From the NCBI GenBank assembly GCA_004020365.1, contig SAQR01000001.1:226088-290087 (forward strand): a DNA stretch of 64,000 nt. The letters are read 5' to 3'. The position numbers were made by a program, and so were the translations under genes. The first letter of the stretch is position 1. The number at the start of each line of letters is the position of its first letter. Shown here piece by piece: positions 10,502 through 19,992 of the stretch. This stretch comes from Mesorhizobium sp. (lineage in GTDB: Bacteria; Pseudomonadota; Alphaproteobacteria; Rhizobiales; Rhizobiaceae). The notes beneath the pieces are model-generated. The model searched no databases. It was not told the DNA's origin and saw only the letters and a program-made list of their open reading frames with translations.

Positions 10502-11776
10502 ATGAAGCTTACATCTTATTGGCTGGATACCTCTCAGCCGTTCAATGAGGGTACCTCCAAACCGCTCGAAGGCCACTACGATGTAGCGATTGTGGGCGGC
10601 GGCCTGACCGGATCCTCCGCGGCGCTGGCCCTCGCCAAAAAGGGCGCCCGGGTTGCACTGTTGGAGGCCGAAACCATCGGCAACGCCGCTTCCGGCCGCA
10701 ATGGCGGCATGTGCAACAACGGTTTTGCCCAGAACTATGCAATCATGGCCGGCAAGCACGGCAAGCCGGCCGCAAACGCGCTCTACAAGGCTTTCGACGC
10801 CGGCGTCGATCTGGTCGAGCGGTTGGTGCAGGAAGAAAAGATCGACTGCAGCTTCTCCCGCGTCGGCAAGCTCAAGCTTGCCGCCAAGCCTGAGCACTAC
10901 GACATGCTGGCGCGTAGCCAGGAACTGCTCGCCGCCAATGTCGATCCCGGAACGAGGATGATCGCGCGCGCCGACCTGCGAACCGAAGTCGGCACCGACC
11001 GCTACCATGGCGGGCTGCTGTTTCCCAAGAGCGCCAGCATGCATGTCGGCCGTTTCGTCCGGGGTCTGGCGACCGCGGCGGCGCGGCGGGGCGCAGAGGT
11101 CTATGAAAACGCCCCCGTCATGGCGTTGCACAAGGTCGCCGGCGGGCATGGGGTCGAGACCCCGCGCGGCAAGATCGTCGCGCGGCAGGTCCTGCTGGCG
11201 AGCGGCATTTCCCAGATCGGTCCGCTCGGATGGATCCGCCGCCGCATCGTGCCGGTCGGCGCCTTCCTGGTCGTGACGGAACCGCTGTCGCCTTCGCAAC
11301 TCGAGCGCCTCATGCCGACCCGACGCAATGTCGTCGACACGCGCAATCTCGTCGTCTACTGGCGGCTGACGCCGGACAATCGCATGCTGTTCGGCGGGCG
11401 GGCCCGGTTTGCAGTATCCAACCCGCAGTCCGACGAGAAGAGCGGCCGGATCCTGAAAACGGCGATGGTCGAGGTCTATCCGGAACTGGCCGACATCCGC
11501 ATCGATTACTGCTGGGGCGGCATGGTCGACATGACCCGCGACCGCCTGCCGCGCGCCGGGGAGCGCAACGGAATCTACTACTCCATGGGCTATAGCGGCC
11601 ACGGCACCCATATGTCGACGCTGATGGGCAGCATCATGGCCGATGTCATGGACGGGCGTCCCGACCTGAACCCCTGGAAGGATTTCGACTGGCCGGCGAT
11701 CCCTGGATACTTTGGGCGTCCCTGGTTCCTGCCGATCCTCGGCGCCTATTACCGCATGAAGGACCTTGTCACATGA
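10502..11776 (+). CDS. FAD-dependent oxidoreductase, PuuB/OrdL type
   Basis: A 424-residue DAO-family flavoprotein starting MKLTSYWLDTS, with FAD motif VAIVGGGLTGSSAAL, the AASGRNGGMCNNG segment and a C-terminal GYSGHGTHMSTLMG flavin motif. The family includes gamma-glutamylputrescine oxidase. Its stop overlaps the aldehyde dehydrogenase start by 4 bp (ATGA at 11773-11776), so an amine would be oxidised to an aldehyde and then to an acid by translationally coupled enzymes, as in the Puu pathway. It is a clear paralog of the frameshifted gene at 17050-18326, sharing the MKLTSYW start and the PWFLP ending. Confidence 0.88.
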   Translation: MKLTSYWLDTSQPFNEGTSKPLEGHYDVAIVGGGLTGSSAALALAKKGARVALLEAETIGNAASGRNGGMCNNGFAQNYAIMAGKHGKPAANALYKAFDAGVDLVERLVQEEKIDCSFSRVGKLKLAAKPEHYDMLARSQELLAANVDPGTRMIARADLRTEVGTDRYHGGLLFPKSASMHVGRFVRGLATAAARRGAEVYENAPVMALHKVAGGHGVETPRGKIVARQVLLASGISQIGPLGWIRRRIVPVGAFLVVTEPLSPSQLERLMPTRRNVVDTRNLVVYWRLTPDNRMLFGGRARFAVSNPQSDEKSGRILKTAMVEVYPELADIRIDYCWGGMVDMTRDRLPRAGERNGIYYSMGYSGHGTHMSTLMGSIMADVMDGRPDLNPWKDFDWPAIPGYFGRPWFLPILGAYYRMKDLVT

Positions 11777-13227
11777 TTTCGCCGCTCGAACACCTGTCCC
11801 GCAACGGCCGCCTGGACAAGTTCTTCATCGACAGTCAATGGGTCGAGCCGAAGGGCACCGCCGAGGGCGTCGTGGTGAACCCCGCCACCGAAGAGGTCGT
11901 GGCCCGGTTTCCGCTCGGAAACAGCTGGGATGTGGACGCGGCCGTTGCAGCGGCCCGACGGGCGTTCGCCACCTGGAGCCGTACCAGGCCGGAATACCGC
12001 GCGGGTCTGCTTGATCGCCTGCAGGCACTGCTCGAAGCGCGCACCGAACTGCTTGCGCAATGCTTGAGCCTCGAGATGGGAGCGGCGATCGGATATGCGC
12101 GCACCGCGCAGGTGCCGCTCGCGATCGCCCATGTGCAAGTCGCTCGCGATGTCCTGAAAACCTTCCCCTTCGTCGAGCAGCGCGGCCACACCGCCGTCAC
12201 CCACGAACCGATCGGTGTCTGCGCGCTGATCACGCCCTGGAACTGGCCACTCTACCAGATCACCGCCAAGGTTGCGCCGGCGCTCGCCGCAGGCTGCACC
12301 GTCGTGCTCAAGCCAAGCGAGCTCTCTCCTTTGGACGCGCTGCTGTTTGCCGAGGCGATTGAGGAAGCCGGCTTCCCTGCCGGTGTCTTCAACCTCGTCA
12401 ATGGTGACGGCCCAGGCGTGGGTATGGGTCTCGCCTCGCATACGGATGTCGACATGATCTCCATTACCGGCTCGACCCGTGCCGGCATCGCGGTGGCCCA
12501 GGCCGCCGCGCCGACGGTCAAGCGCGTCGGACAGGAGCTCGGCGGCAAGTCGCCGAACGTGATTTTGCCCGACGCCGATCTCGATCGTGCCGTTTCGCTG
12601 GGCGTAGCCGCCGCCTTCCGCAATCTCGGCCAGTCATGCAGCGCGCCGACGCGGATGATCGTGCCGCGCGCGCGGCTGTCCGAGATCGAGGCAATCGCCA
12701 GGAGGGCCGCAGCCCAGATCATCGTCGGCGATCCGCTTTCAGAAACCACCACTCACGGTGCAATCGCCAACCATTCCCAGTTCGACCGCATCCAAACCAT
12801 GATCGGCGTCGGCATTTCGGAGGGCGCCAGGCTGCTCACCGGCGGGTCGGGCCGCGCGGACGACCTGAGTGTAGGGTTTTATGTGAAGCCGACCATCTTC
12901 TCCGACGTGCGCACAGGCATGCGCATTGCCCAGGAAGAGGTTTTTGGGCCAGTTCTGTGCATCATCCCCTACGACACGGTTGAGGAGGCCGTCACCATCG
13001 CCAACGATACGGTCTACGGCCTGGGCGCCCATGTGCAGGGCACGGATATGGTGGCCGTCAGGGACGTCGCCTCGCGGATCCGCGCCGGTCAGGTTCATCT
13101 CAACTACCCGGCCTGGGATCCGCACGCCCCGTTTGGCGGTTTCAAGCAGTCCGGAAACGGACGCGAATATGGCATCGAAGGCATGTTGGAGTATCTCGAG
13201 GTCAAATCCATCCTCGGCTATTTCTAG
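11773..13227 (+). CDS. NAD(P)-dependent aldehyde dehydrogenase
   Basis: A 484-residue class I/II aldehyde dehydrogenase. It has the TPWNWPLYQITAKVAPALAAG cofactor segment, SITGSTRAGIAVA, the catalytic glutamate region QELGGKSPNVI, and the catalytic cysteine in LGQSCSAPTRM. The C-terminal FGGFKQSGNGREYG is typical. It should oxidise the aldehyde produced by the coupled FAD oxidase to a carboxylate with NAD(P) reduction. It is expressed with that oxidase through an ATGA overlap. The particular aldehyde is not determined. Confidence 0.92.
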   Translation: MISPLEHLSRNGRLDKFFIDSQWVEPKGTAEGVVVNPATEEVVARFPLGNSWDVDAAVAAARRAFATWSRTRPEYRAGLLDRLQALLEARTELLAQCLSLEMGAAIGYARTAQVPLAIAHVQVARDVLKTFPFVEQRGHTAVTHEPIGVCALITPWNWPLYQITAKVAPALAAGCTVVLKPSELSPLDALLFAEAIEEAGFPAGVFNLVNGDGPGVGMGLASHTDVDMISITGSTRAGIAVAQAAAPTVKRVGQELGGKSPNVILPDADLDRAVSLGVAAAFRNLGQSCSAPTRMIVPRARLSEIEAIARRAAAQIIVGDPLSETTTHGAIANHSQFDRIQTMIGVGISEGARLLTGGSGRADDLSVGFYVKPTIFSDVRTGMRIAQEEVFGPVLCIIPYDTVEEAVTIANDTVYGLGAHVQGTDMVAVRDVASRIRAGQVHLNYPAWDPHAPFGGFKQSGNGREYGIEGMLEYLEVKSILGYF

Positions 13228-13564
13228 GCGACATTTTTCGCCAGCGCAGAGGGTGCGCCCGTCCATGGCTGTAAGTGAGACCGCGCGTCTCGCTGCGGCT
13301 GTCGCTGGGCGCGAAATCCACTCGAATCCCAAGTGCGGCCTTTGTCGTCTCCCGAAAGCGGCCGTTTCTGCTCCTCTGTCTCCTGCACCTAACCAAGGCC
13401 ACGCTTCAGCTGGCAGGGCGAAAGAGACAGTACTGCGAAAGGGCGTGCTGGTTTGGCGGCCGACCTGAGGGCGTTGTGCTGAATGACCATGCATTCCGGC
13501 ACATCCTGCCAAACGCCTGCGATTATGCTCGGCTCATAAGGGCAGATTGACAGGAACCAGGGAC
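13228..13564 (+). other. Intergenic stretch without a recognised gene
   Basis: About 337 bp between the aldehyde dehydrogenase and the HAD hydrolase. Open frames here have no recognisable motif and look like chance. AGGGA immediately before ATG 13565 is the ribosome site of the next gene. No convincing terminator hairpin was seen. Confidence 0.4.
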
Positions 13565-14233
13565 ATGAATCGCTTTCGGCCGAAATACGTGACTTTTGAT
13601 TGCCATGGCACGCTCATCAATTTCCAAATGGCGGAAGCCGCCAGGGATTTGTTCGGCCATCTTCTGGATCGGCCGCGCATGGATGAATTCATCAAAAACT
13701 TCCAGGGCTACCGCATCGACGAGGTGATGCAGGACTGGAAGCCTTATGCAGATGTCGTTCACAACGCACTGGAGCGTACCTGCCGCCGCAACAGCGTCGC
13801 GTTCCGTGCCGAAGACGCCGAAACGATCTACAACCGCATCCCGACCTGGGGGCCGCATCCGGACGTTCCCGAGGGATTGGCCAAACTGGCCAAGGAAATT
13901 CCGTTGGTCACCCTCACGAACTCGATGGTGGCCCAGATCCCGTCGAACGTGGCAAAGCTCGGTGCGCCCTTTCATGCCGTCTTGACCGCTGAAGAGGCGG
14001 GTGCCTACAAGCCGCACTTCAAGGCGTTCGAATACATGTTCGACATGCTGGGTTGCGGCCCGGAGGATATCACGCATGTGTCCTCGTCTTTCCGGCACGA
14101 CCTGATGTCCGCTTATGATCTGGGGATCAAGAGCAAGGTCTGGGTCAATCGCGGCCACGAGCCGGCCAATCCCTTTTACGAATACACCGAAATCCGCGAT
14201 GTGACGCAGCTGCCAGGCGTTTTCGGACTCTGA
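13565..14233 (+). CDS. HAD-family hydrolase, haloacid dehalogenase type II-like
   Basis: A 222-residue HAD hydrolase. Motif I is VTFDCHGTLINF with the nucleophile Asp, motif II LTNSMVAQI, motif III AYKPHFKAFEYM, and motif IV near VSSSFRHDLMSAYDLG. This set matches type II 2-haloacid dehalogenases and related phosphatases. ATG 13565 is preferred over an upstream TTG because AGGGA precedes it. In this setting a phosphatase or dehalogenase role on an intermediate is possible; the substrate is unknown. Confidence 0.85.
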   Translation: MNRFRPKYVTFDCHGTLINFQMAEAARDLFGHLLDRPRMDEFIKNFQGYRIDEVMQDWKPYADVVHNALERTCRRNSVAFRAEDAETIYNRIPTWGPHPDVPEGLAKLAKEIPLVTLTNSMVAQIPSNVAKLGAPFHAVLTAEEAGAYKPHFKAFEYMFDMLGCGPEDITHVSSSFRHDLMSAYDLGIKSKVWVNRGHEPANPFYEYTEIRDVTQLPGVFGL

Positions 14234-14439
14234 GGGGCGACGATAGGCCGGAGACACACAGAGCACTGCGCCCATTTCGAGTGCGGCGGGGCGCCATCGC
14301 TGGAGCGCTCCATCTGTCGAAGCATGAAGAGACAACCGTCCCCAACAGGCGAGGATCTTTCGAATTGGGTGCTTGTGGTGTTCTGGTCGCCGATGAAGAA
14401 GCTGGTCAGCTCAATGGCTCTATGAGGGCAGGGGGCTCT

Positions 14440-15531
14440 ATGACGGCAGGATGCGACCATCTGCCTAACGCGGCAGCTTCGACCGAAGCCTATTTTCGCG
14501 CTGCCGCCGCAAGCCTGGCGATGCGGCCGGGCGCCTCCGAACCAGACATGTCGGCGGCACTACTGAAGCGCCACTACGGATTGACGGGATCGATCGCGAC
14601 ATTGTCCTCCGAGGTTGAGCGCACCGTTGACGTCAACCTGTCGGATGGCCGCCGGTTGATCCTGAAGACGTCGACAACAGCGGAGGCGGTCGACAGCTTT
14701 CGTTTTCAAGCCGCCGCCATGGCCGGATTGCAAGGGTTCACGGGCTTTGTTGCACCCGACGTGCTCCGCACGACCAGCGGCGCGTTGATGTTTGAGCAAG
14801 AGGGGATGTTTGAGCAAGAGGGGACATGCGGGTACTTGCAGACCCGGATCGAGGGCATTCCGCTGCACCAGGCGACGCCAACTCCCGACCTGCTTTTTCG
14901 AACCGGCAGTGCTCTCGCCCGGCTGGACCTGGCTCTTGAGCTGGTCAGTGTGCCCGCGGCTCACCGTCCCGTTCTTTGGCATGTCGGTTGCTGGTCGAGG
15001 TTGATGGAACTGGAGCAATACCTGCCATCCCTGAGCATTGCCGATAGCGTACGCGTCGCGATGGCGGAGTATGCGGAGTTCGTTGAGCCACAAATCTCTG
15101 ACGTGGCGTGGCAGGTAACTCATAATGATCCCAGCCCATTCAATATGATGGTGACTGGCCAGGGAATGGGTTTCATCGATTTCGGCGATGGCTGCTGGAG
15201 CCCCAGGATCCAGGACCTGGCGATCGCAGCAAGTCACGTCGTTGGGGATTCGACCCTTCCTTTGGGTGGAGCCGAGCATCTTATTGCCGGCTACACCTCT
15301 GTCATTGCACTTTCGGCACTGGAAGCAAAACTGCTCGTCGGACTGATGCGGGCGCGACAGAGCGCGTTGATCCTGGTCAACCACTGGCGAGCCCACCTTT
15401 TTCCGGCCGATGCCCAGTACATCAAAAAGAATGTCGCGCGTGCCGAACGCGGACTTTCCATCCTGGCGCCTCTTGGTGTCGCATCGGGCGAGGTGGCCGT
15501 CCTGGCGGCAATCTCCTCGTATCAGCCGTAA
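14440..15531 (+). CDS. APH-fold small-molecule kinase (hydroxylysine kinase-like)
   Basis: A 363-residue phosphotransferase-fold kinase with catalytic loop THNDPSPFNMMV (Asp base and Asn), followed by GFIDFGDGCWSPRIQDLA, which supplies the metal-binding Asp. This arrangement resembles hydroxylysine/choline-type kinases. ATG 14440 is chosen for the AGGGGG just upstream; an in-frame start at 14281 would add a low-complexity leader. The protein contains an exact 18-bp tandem duplication (14788-14823), giving MFEQEG twice. The next gene encodes a class III aminotransferase-type enzyme. In vertebrates and some bacteria such a kinase and phospho-lyase act in sequence on 5-hydroxylysine or ethanolamine, which supports an amino-alcohol phosphorylation role. 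Confidence 0.78.
   Translation: MTAGCDHLPNAAASTEAYFRAAAASLAMRPGASEPDMSAALLKRHYGLTGSIATLSSEVERTVDVNLSDGRRLILKTSTTAEAVDSFRFQAAAMAGLQGFTGFVAPDVLRTTSGALMFEQEGMFEQEGTCGYLQTRIEGIPLHQATPTPDLLFRTGSALARLDLALELVSVPAAHRPVLWHVGCWSRLMELEQYLPSLSIADSVRVAMAEYAEFVEPQISDVAWQVTHNDPSPFNMMVTGQGMGFIDFGDGCWSPRIQDLAIAASHVVGDSTLPLGGAEHLIAGYTSVIALSALEAKLLVGLMRARQSALILVNHWRAHLFPADAQYIKKNVARAERGLSILAPLGVASGEVAVLAAISSYQP
14788..14823 (+). repeat. 18-bp exact tandem duplication inside the kinase gene
   Basis: ATGTTTGAGCAAGAGGGG occurs twice in a row, adding one in-frame MFEQEG hexapeptide. A recent replication-slippage event is the simplest explanation. Confidence 0.95.
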
Positions 15532-15614
15532 CGCATTTCGGTTCGCTCGATCGGCACGCTAGCCAAAGACGAACCGCGATTGATCAAGGTACTCTTTCAG
15601 ATAGGCAGCAGCAC

Positions 15615-16943
15615 ATGTCCATAGATCTCATGCCTAATCGCTACAGGCCCGGCGAATCCGACCTTCCCAGGCGCGAGTCCGAGCTAATTGCTCGCCGTGA
15701 CGAAGTACTTGGGGCGTCCTATCGGCTCCAGTACCGCCGGCCCGTGCACTTCGTTCGCGGCGAAGGCATGTGGCTCTACGACCCTGACGGGCGTGCCTAT
15801 CTTGATTTCTACAACAACGTGCCGTCGCTCGGCCATTGCCACCCCGAGGTAAACGCCGCGATGGCTGAGCAGGCGGGCCGGATAAGCGCCAACACGCGCT
15901 ATCTCGAGCCAAAACTTGTCGACTATGCCGAGCGATTGGTCGACACTTTCCCAAGCCAGCTCGACCGGGTGGTTTTTACGTGCACGGGGAGTGAATCCAA
16001 TGATCTGGCCCTGCGCATCGCGCGATTTGCGAGCGGCAATGAAGGCGTGATCGTCTCCAGCTATGCCTATCACGGCACCAGCGCGGCTGTCGCCGCGGTT
16101 TCCCCGAACCTGGGCGACGCCGTCAAGCTCAGCCCATTCGTGCGCATGGTCTCCCTGCCGGGGCCGGCGGGTGTGCCGGAATCACAAGCCGCGGACTTTT
16201 TCGAGGCGCAAGTACGCGCGGCCATTGTGGATCTGAACCGTCGTGGCATCGGCGTTGCGGCCCTGCTCATCGACAGCATTTTTTCCAGCGATGGCGTTTG
16301 GGTCGATCCTCCTGGCTTCATTGCCGGAGGCGTTGCGGCGGTTCGAGAGGCAGGTGGTCTTGTCATCGCCGACGAAGTTCAGCCGGGTTTTGGGCGAACC
16401 GGCGCTCATATGTGGGGCTTTGAACGGCACCGGATCGTTCCCGATCTTGTTACCCTCGGCAAGCCGATGGCCAACGGATTTCCGATTGGCGCGGTCGTTG
16501 GCCGCAAAGCACCGATGGAGCAATTTGGCGCCACCTCTCGCTACTCGAACACGTTCGCCGGAAATACGGTTGGCATAGCGACCGCGGACGCCGTGCTGAC
16601 GATCCTGCAGCGCGACCAGATCCCCCACAATGCGCTTGCCATGAGCCAGCGCCTCCGAGCCGGGCTGGAGAAACTCGCGCAGCAGCAGCCCGGAATTCTT
16701 GCGATCCGCAACGCCGGTCTTTTCTTTGGCGTCGACATGGGGTCAGAGGGCACAGCCGCGACAGTCCGGCGTTCCATGGCTCTGGATGTCGTGAACGCAA
16801 TGCGCGACGACGGCGTACTAATCAGCACGACTGGGGCCAACGAGGATTCGCTCAAGGTGCGCCCGCCGCTCGTTTGCCAGGCCGAGCATGTCGACCTCTT
16901 CCTTGCAGCCATGGAGCGGGCACTCATCAAGGTCGCGGGCTAG
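15615..16943 (+). CDS. Class III aminotransferase / possible PLP phospho-lyase
   Basis: A 442-residue PLP enzyme of the class III (omega-aminotransferase) fold. GEGMWLYDPDGRAYLDFYNN and PSLGHCHPEV lie at the N terminus, VIADEVQPGFGRTG contains the PLP-ring Asp, and DLVTLGKPMANGFPIGAVV holds the PLP lysine. GKPMxNGxP and the GNN-like start resemble AGXT2L-type ethanolamine-phosphate and phosphohydroxylysine phospho-lyases. It follows a small-molecule kinase gene by 84 bp, reinforcing the phospho-lyase idea, but ordinary amine transamination is equally possible from sequence alone. It is the last + gene before the convergent FAD oxidase. Confidence 0.83.
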   Translation: MSIDLMPNRYRPGESDLPRRESELIARRDEVLGASYRLQYRRPVHFVRGEGMWLYDPDGRAYLDFYNNVPSLGHCHPEVNAAMAEQAGRISANTRYLEPKLVDYAERLVDTFPSQLDRVVFTCTGSESNDLALRIARFASGNEGVIVSSYAYHGTSAAVAAVSPNLGDAVKLSPFVRMVSLPGPAGVPESQAADFFEAQVRAAIVDLNRRGIGVAALLIDSIFSSDGVWVDPPGFIAGGVAAVREAGGLVIADEVQPGFGRTGAHMWGFERHRIVPDLVTLGKPMANGFPIGAVVGRKAPMEQFGATSRYSNTFAGNTVGIATADAVLTILQRDQIPHNALAMSQRLRAGLEKLAQQQPGILAIRNAGLFFGVDMGSEGTAATVRRSMALDVVNAMRDDGVLISTTGANEDSLKVRPPLVCQAEHVDLFLAAMERALIKVAG

Positions 16944-17049
16944 ACCGCACGCCTGCGACCAGGTAGCCAGGTCCTGGTTCCCAGGTCCCGGTTCAATGCG
17001 TGCCGAGATTGGCGGTGTCGGTCGGCCGCTTCGGGGCCTGTCGGCGGGA

Positions 17050-18326
17050 TCAGGCAAGCATATCCTTCAGCCGATAATAGGTGCCCACCATTGGCAGGAA
17101 CCACGGCTTGCCGGTATGCAGCGGAACGGCATTCCAGTCCATGCCGCCGATTGGATTGGTATCCGTGCGGCCCATTGCAATGTCCGCCAGGACATTTCCA
17201 ATCAGCGTCGAGAGCTGCGCGCCATGTCCTGAATAGCCCATGCCGTAGATCAGGCCATTGGCGGTGCCGGCGCGCGGATAGCGGTCTTGCGTGCAGCCAA
17301 CGAGACCGCCCCAGCAATAGTCGATTTCGACATCGGCCAGTTGCGGGAACACATCGAGCATCTGCTTGCGCAAAAGCTCGCCGGAACGCACGTCTGTCTT
17401 CTGGTTCGAGGCAGCCGAGAACTTCGCGCGCCCGCCGAACAAGAGTCGGTTGTCCGGGGTCAAGCGGAAGTAGTTGGCGATGTTGAGCGAGTTCGTATAG
17501 TTCCGATTGCCGGGCAGGGTTGCCGCGACCTCCTCGGGGTAAGCGGACGCGTCACGACGATGAAGGATGCAATTGGCATCATCCGTCGCCGAAAGTAGTC
17601 GAAATTCTCAGGCGTATAGGCGTCGGTCGCAAGGATGACCTGGCGGGCAGCGAGCGAGCCGGTCGGCGAAGTGATCCGCCAGCCATCTGACACCCGGATG
17701 CAGGACTGGACGGGATTGTGCTCCCAGATCGTCGCACCATGGCGAGCGGCGGCTTCCGCCATGCCATTGGCATATTGGCCCATATGCATCATCGCCGACT
17801 TGGGTGACAGCACCGCACCGTGAAAGGCCTCCGAACCCAGCTCCTTGCGGACATCGCCACCTGAGAGCCACTCCACCGAGGGGTCCACTTCGCGGCGAAG
17901 CTCCTCGCACATCGCTTGCAGGCCCTTCACGTGCGATGGCTTGGACGCAAGCTTGAGCTTGCCTCCTCTGCGGAAGCTGCAGTCGATGCCCTCTTCAGCA
18001 ATGATGGCTTCGATCATGTCGATCGAGTCATCGTAGGAGCGCCAGAACCGACGAGCCTTGGCCTCTCCAAAGTGGGCTTTGGCCGCACCAAAACTGGCGA
18101 AGTGACCACTGTTGAGGTGCCCGCCATTGCGCCCCGATGCGCCGTATCCGACATGCTCGGCCTCGATGAGCGCGACCTTCACGCCAGACTTGGCCAGTGT
18201 GCGCGTGGCATTGAGACCGGTAAAGCCCGCCCCAATTACGGCGACTTCGAAATCGCCTGAGAGGGGTTCGCGGGTCGCCCCAGCAAAGGCTTTCGACGTA
18301 TCATGCCAATAGGAGGTAAGCTTCAT
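17050..18326 (-). pseudogene. FAD-dependent oxidoreductase, PuuB/OrdL type, frameshifted
   Basis: A close paralog of the gene at 10502-11776, starting MKLTSYWHDTSKAF with a GAGAGGTG ribosome site before ATG 18326. It has VAVIGAGFTGLNATR and ASGRNGGHLNSG. The frame runs well to VVTRPLTP and then becomes nonsense. The correct continuation (EEVAATLPGNRNYTNSL ... GMGYSGHGAQLST ... PWFLPMVGTYYRLKDML) is in another frame ending at 17050. One lost base in the run of four G at 17536-17539 explains this. The two pieces together give ~424 residues, the normal length. It is either a recent pseudogene or a homopolymer sequencing error. Confidence 0.85.
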
Positions 18327-18549
18327 CTTGAACACCTCTCGCGCTCGACGGTCGCGACAGGATGAAGTGTAGCTCCGCTCCCGCGCCGTGAGGTGCGGCC
18401 CTTGCCATGGGCTTGCAACAATCAGCCGTCCTGCGCGGCGGAAACCGCAGGAAATGCGGCAGAGCTGACTCCGGGGTACGCCTTGACGATTGCCGGCGGT
18501 AGACAGGGCGAGTATGTCGTCGCTTGACGGAACGTGCCGATGCGCGGGG

Positions 18550-19785
18550 TCAGCGGGACGCGCGCGCTCCGCAGCTGCTGACGGCCGCTTGCAGCGCGTC
18601 GACGAACACATCGAGTTCGTCCTTGCGCATGTAGATGTGCGGGGAAACGCGCAACCCCGCTACAGCCTCGACGCAGCGAAACTTGACGTGAACCCGGTGC
18701 TGCTCACGCAGTACGCGCTCGAGCTGGCGCGAATCCACGCCGTCGATGGAAAAGAGCGCCACGGCGCCCAAGTGCCCGGCATCAAGGGGCCCAGCATCAA
18801 GGGGCCCGGCATTAAGCGGCGCATGCAGGCGAAAGCCCGGAATGTCGCGTGCGCGCTCGATCCAGTACCGCGTGAGTTCGCTGAGGCGCCGCTGGATCCT
18901 CTCGACGCCGATCCGGCGATGCAGGCGGATCGCCGGCATGATGCCCGCCTGGATGGCCGAATTATAGGTGCCAAGGCTCCAGTGATCGAACTTGTCGATC
19001 CTGAGCGGCGGCGGATCGAAGGGCGCAAGCAGCGGCCAGGTGTCGTCGATCAGGCCTTCCCTGACGACCAGCATGCCGTTGCCTACCGGAGCGCCGAGCC
19101 ATTTGTGCAGGCTCGTAATGAAGATGTCGCAGCCGAGCTTTCGAAAGCTGACCGGCATCTGGGCGAAGGTCTGCGCGCCGTCGACTACGGTGATGATACC
19201 ATGCTCACGTGCGAGCGCGCACAGACGCTCGACCGGCAGGAGACGGCCGTTCCAGTGATACATATGGGTAAGCAGCATGGCCCGCGTGCGCGGCGTTATC
19301 GCGCGCGAATAGGCTTCGATGATCGCCTCGTCGTCAGCGAGGAGGCCGAATTGACAGTCGACCGGCTCGATACCCTCGCGTTCCCGGCGTTGAAGCCAGC
19401 CGGCGCGTGCGCTGGGGTAATCCCAGGGCGAAATCAGCACCTCATCGCCCGGCTGAAGCGGAATGCCGAAAATCGCCGTCGACAGACCTTCTGACGAGTT
19501 GCGATTGAGCGCGATTTCGGTCGGCGCGCAGTCGATCAGCTGCGCGAGTTCCGCCTTGATATCCGGCAGCGCGGCGTCGAGCTTGCTCCACATATTGACG
19601 TCGGGATTGCGGCTGATGAGCCGGTAGGCGTCAACGACCGCTTGCTCGACCTCCAGTGGCGGTGGGCTGACTGCGGCATTGTTCAGGTTCAAGAGCGGCT
19701 CCTGCCGCGGATAGGCCGCCCGCACCTCCTGCCAAAACGCTTCCGGGGTGTCGGAAGCCGGAGAATCCACGTCGATGAAGTTCAT
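18550..19785 (-). CDS. Class V aminotransferase (isopenicillin-N-epimerase/CsdA-like)
   Basis: A 411-residue fold-type I PLP enzyme. LNLNNAAVSPPP is the usual start, NRNSSEGLSTAIFGI and VDGAQTFAQMPV line the PLP pocket, and FITSLHKWLGAPVGNGML carries the PLP lysine. Members include isopenicillin N epimerase-like and cysteine-desulfurase-like enzymes, and the substrate is uncertain. ATG 19785 follows AGGCAGG; upstream in-frame ATGs are less likely. Near residue 330 an AGPLD pentapeptide is repeated, encoded by 15-bp units at 18772-18816. It lies downstream of an unrelated pirin gene on the same strand and upstream of the frameshifted FAD oxidase. Confidence 0.83.
   Translation of the reverse strand: MNFIDVDSPASDTPEAFWQEVRAAYPRQEPLLNLNNAAVSPPPLEVEQAVVDAYRLISRNPDVNMWSKLDAALPDIKAELAQLIDCAPTEIALNRNSSEGLSTAIFGIPLQPGDEVLISPWDYPSARAGWLQRREREGIEPVDCQFGLLADDEAIIEAYSRAITPRTRAMLLTHMYHWNGRLLPVERLCALAREHGIITVVDGAQTFAQMPVSFRKLGCDIFITSLHKWLGAPVGNGMLVVREGLIDDTWPLLAPFDPPPLRIDKFDHWSLGTYNSAIQAGIMPAIRLHRRIGVERIQRRLSELTRYWIERARDIPGFRLHAPLNAGPLDAGPLDAGHLGAVALFSIDGVDSRQLERVLREQHRVHVKFRCVEAVAGLRVSPHIYMRKDELDVFVDALQAAVSSCGARASR
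18772..18816 (-). repeat. Three 15-bp tandem units inside the class V aminotransferase gene
   Basis: On the + strand the units read GTGCCCGGCATCAAG, GGGCCCAGCATCAAG and GGGCCCGGCATTAAG. They encode repeated AGPLD-like pentapeptides and keep the frame open. The copies are imperfect. Confidence 0.85.
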
Positions 19786-19992
19786 GCACCTGCCTTTCAT
19801 ATCCCGCGGGTTACAGTCCTCCAGCTGCCAAAAGAAAAAGGCAGGCCGGCGAGTCTGGTGGCCATCACCATACAAGCCGGCCTGCCCGAATGGCTGCCAA
19901 TCCAACTTCAGATCGGCACTATCGTGCCGAAAGCCCGGTATGTTTCAGAATATTTGTATGCTGCCATTCCCGGATTTTGCGGACCATTCCCG

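Noticed and set aside
16944-17049. CCAGGTCCTGG palindrome between convergent genes as a terminator
   Set aside because: Short stem without a T run; not convincing.
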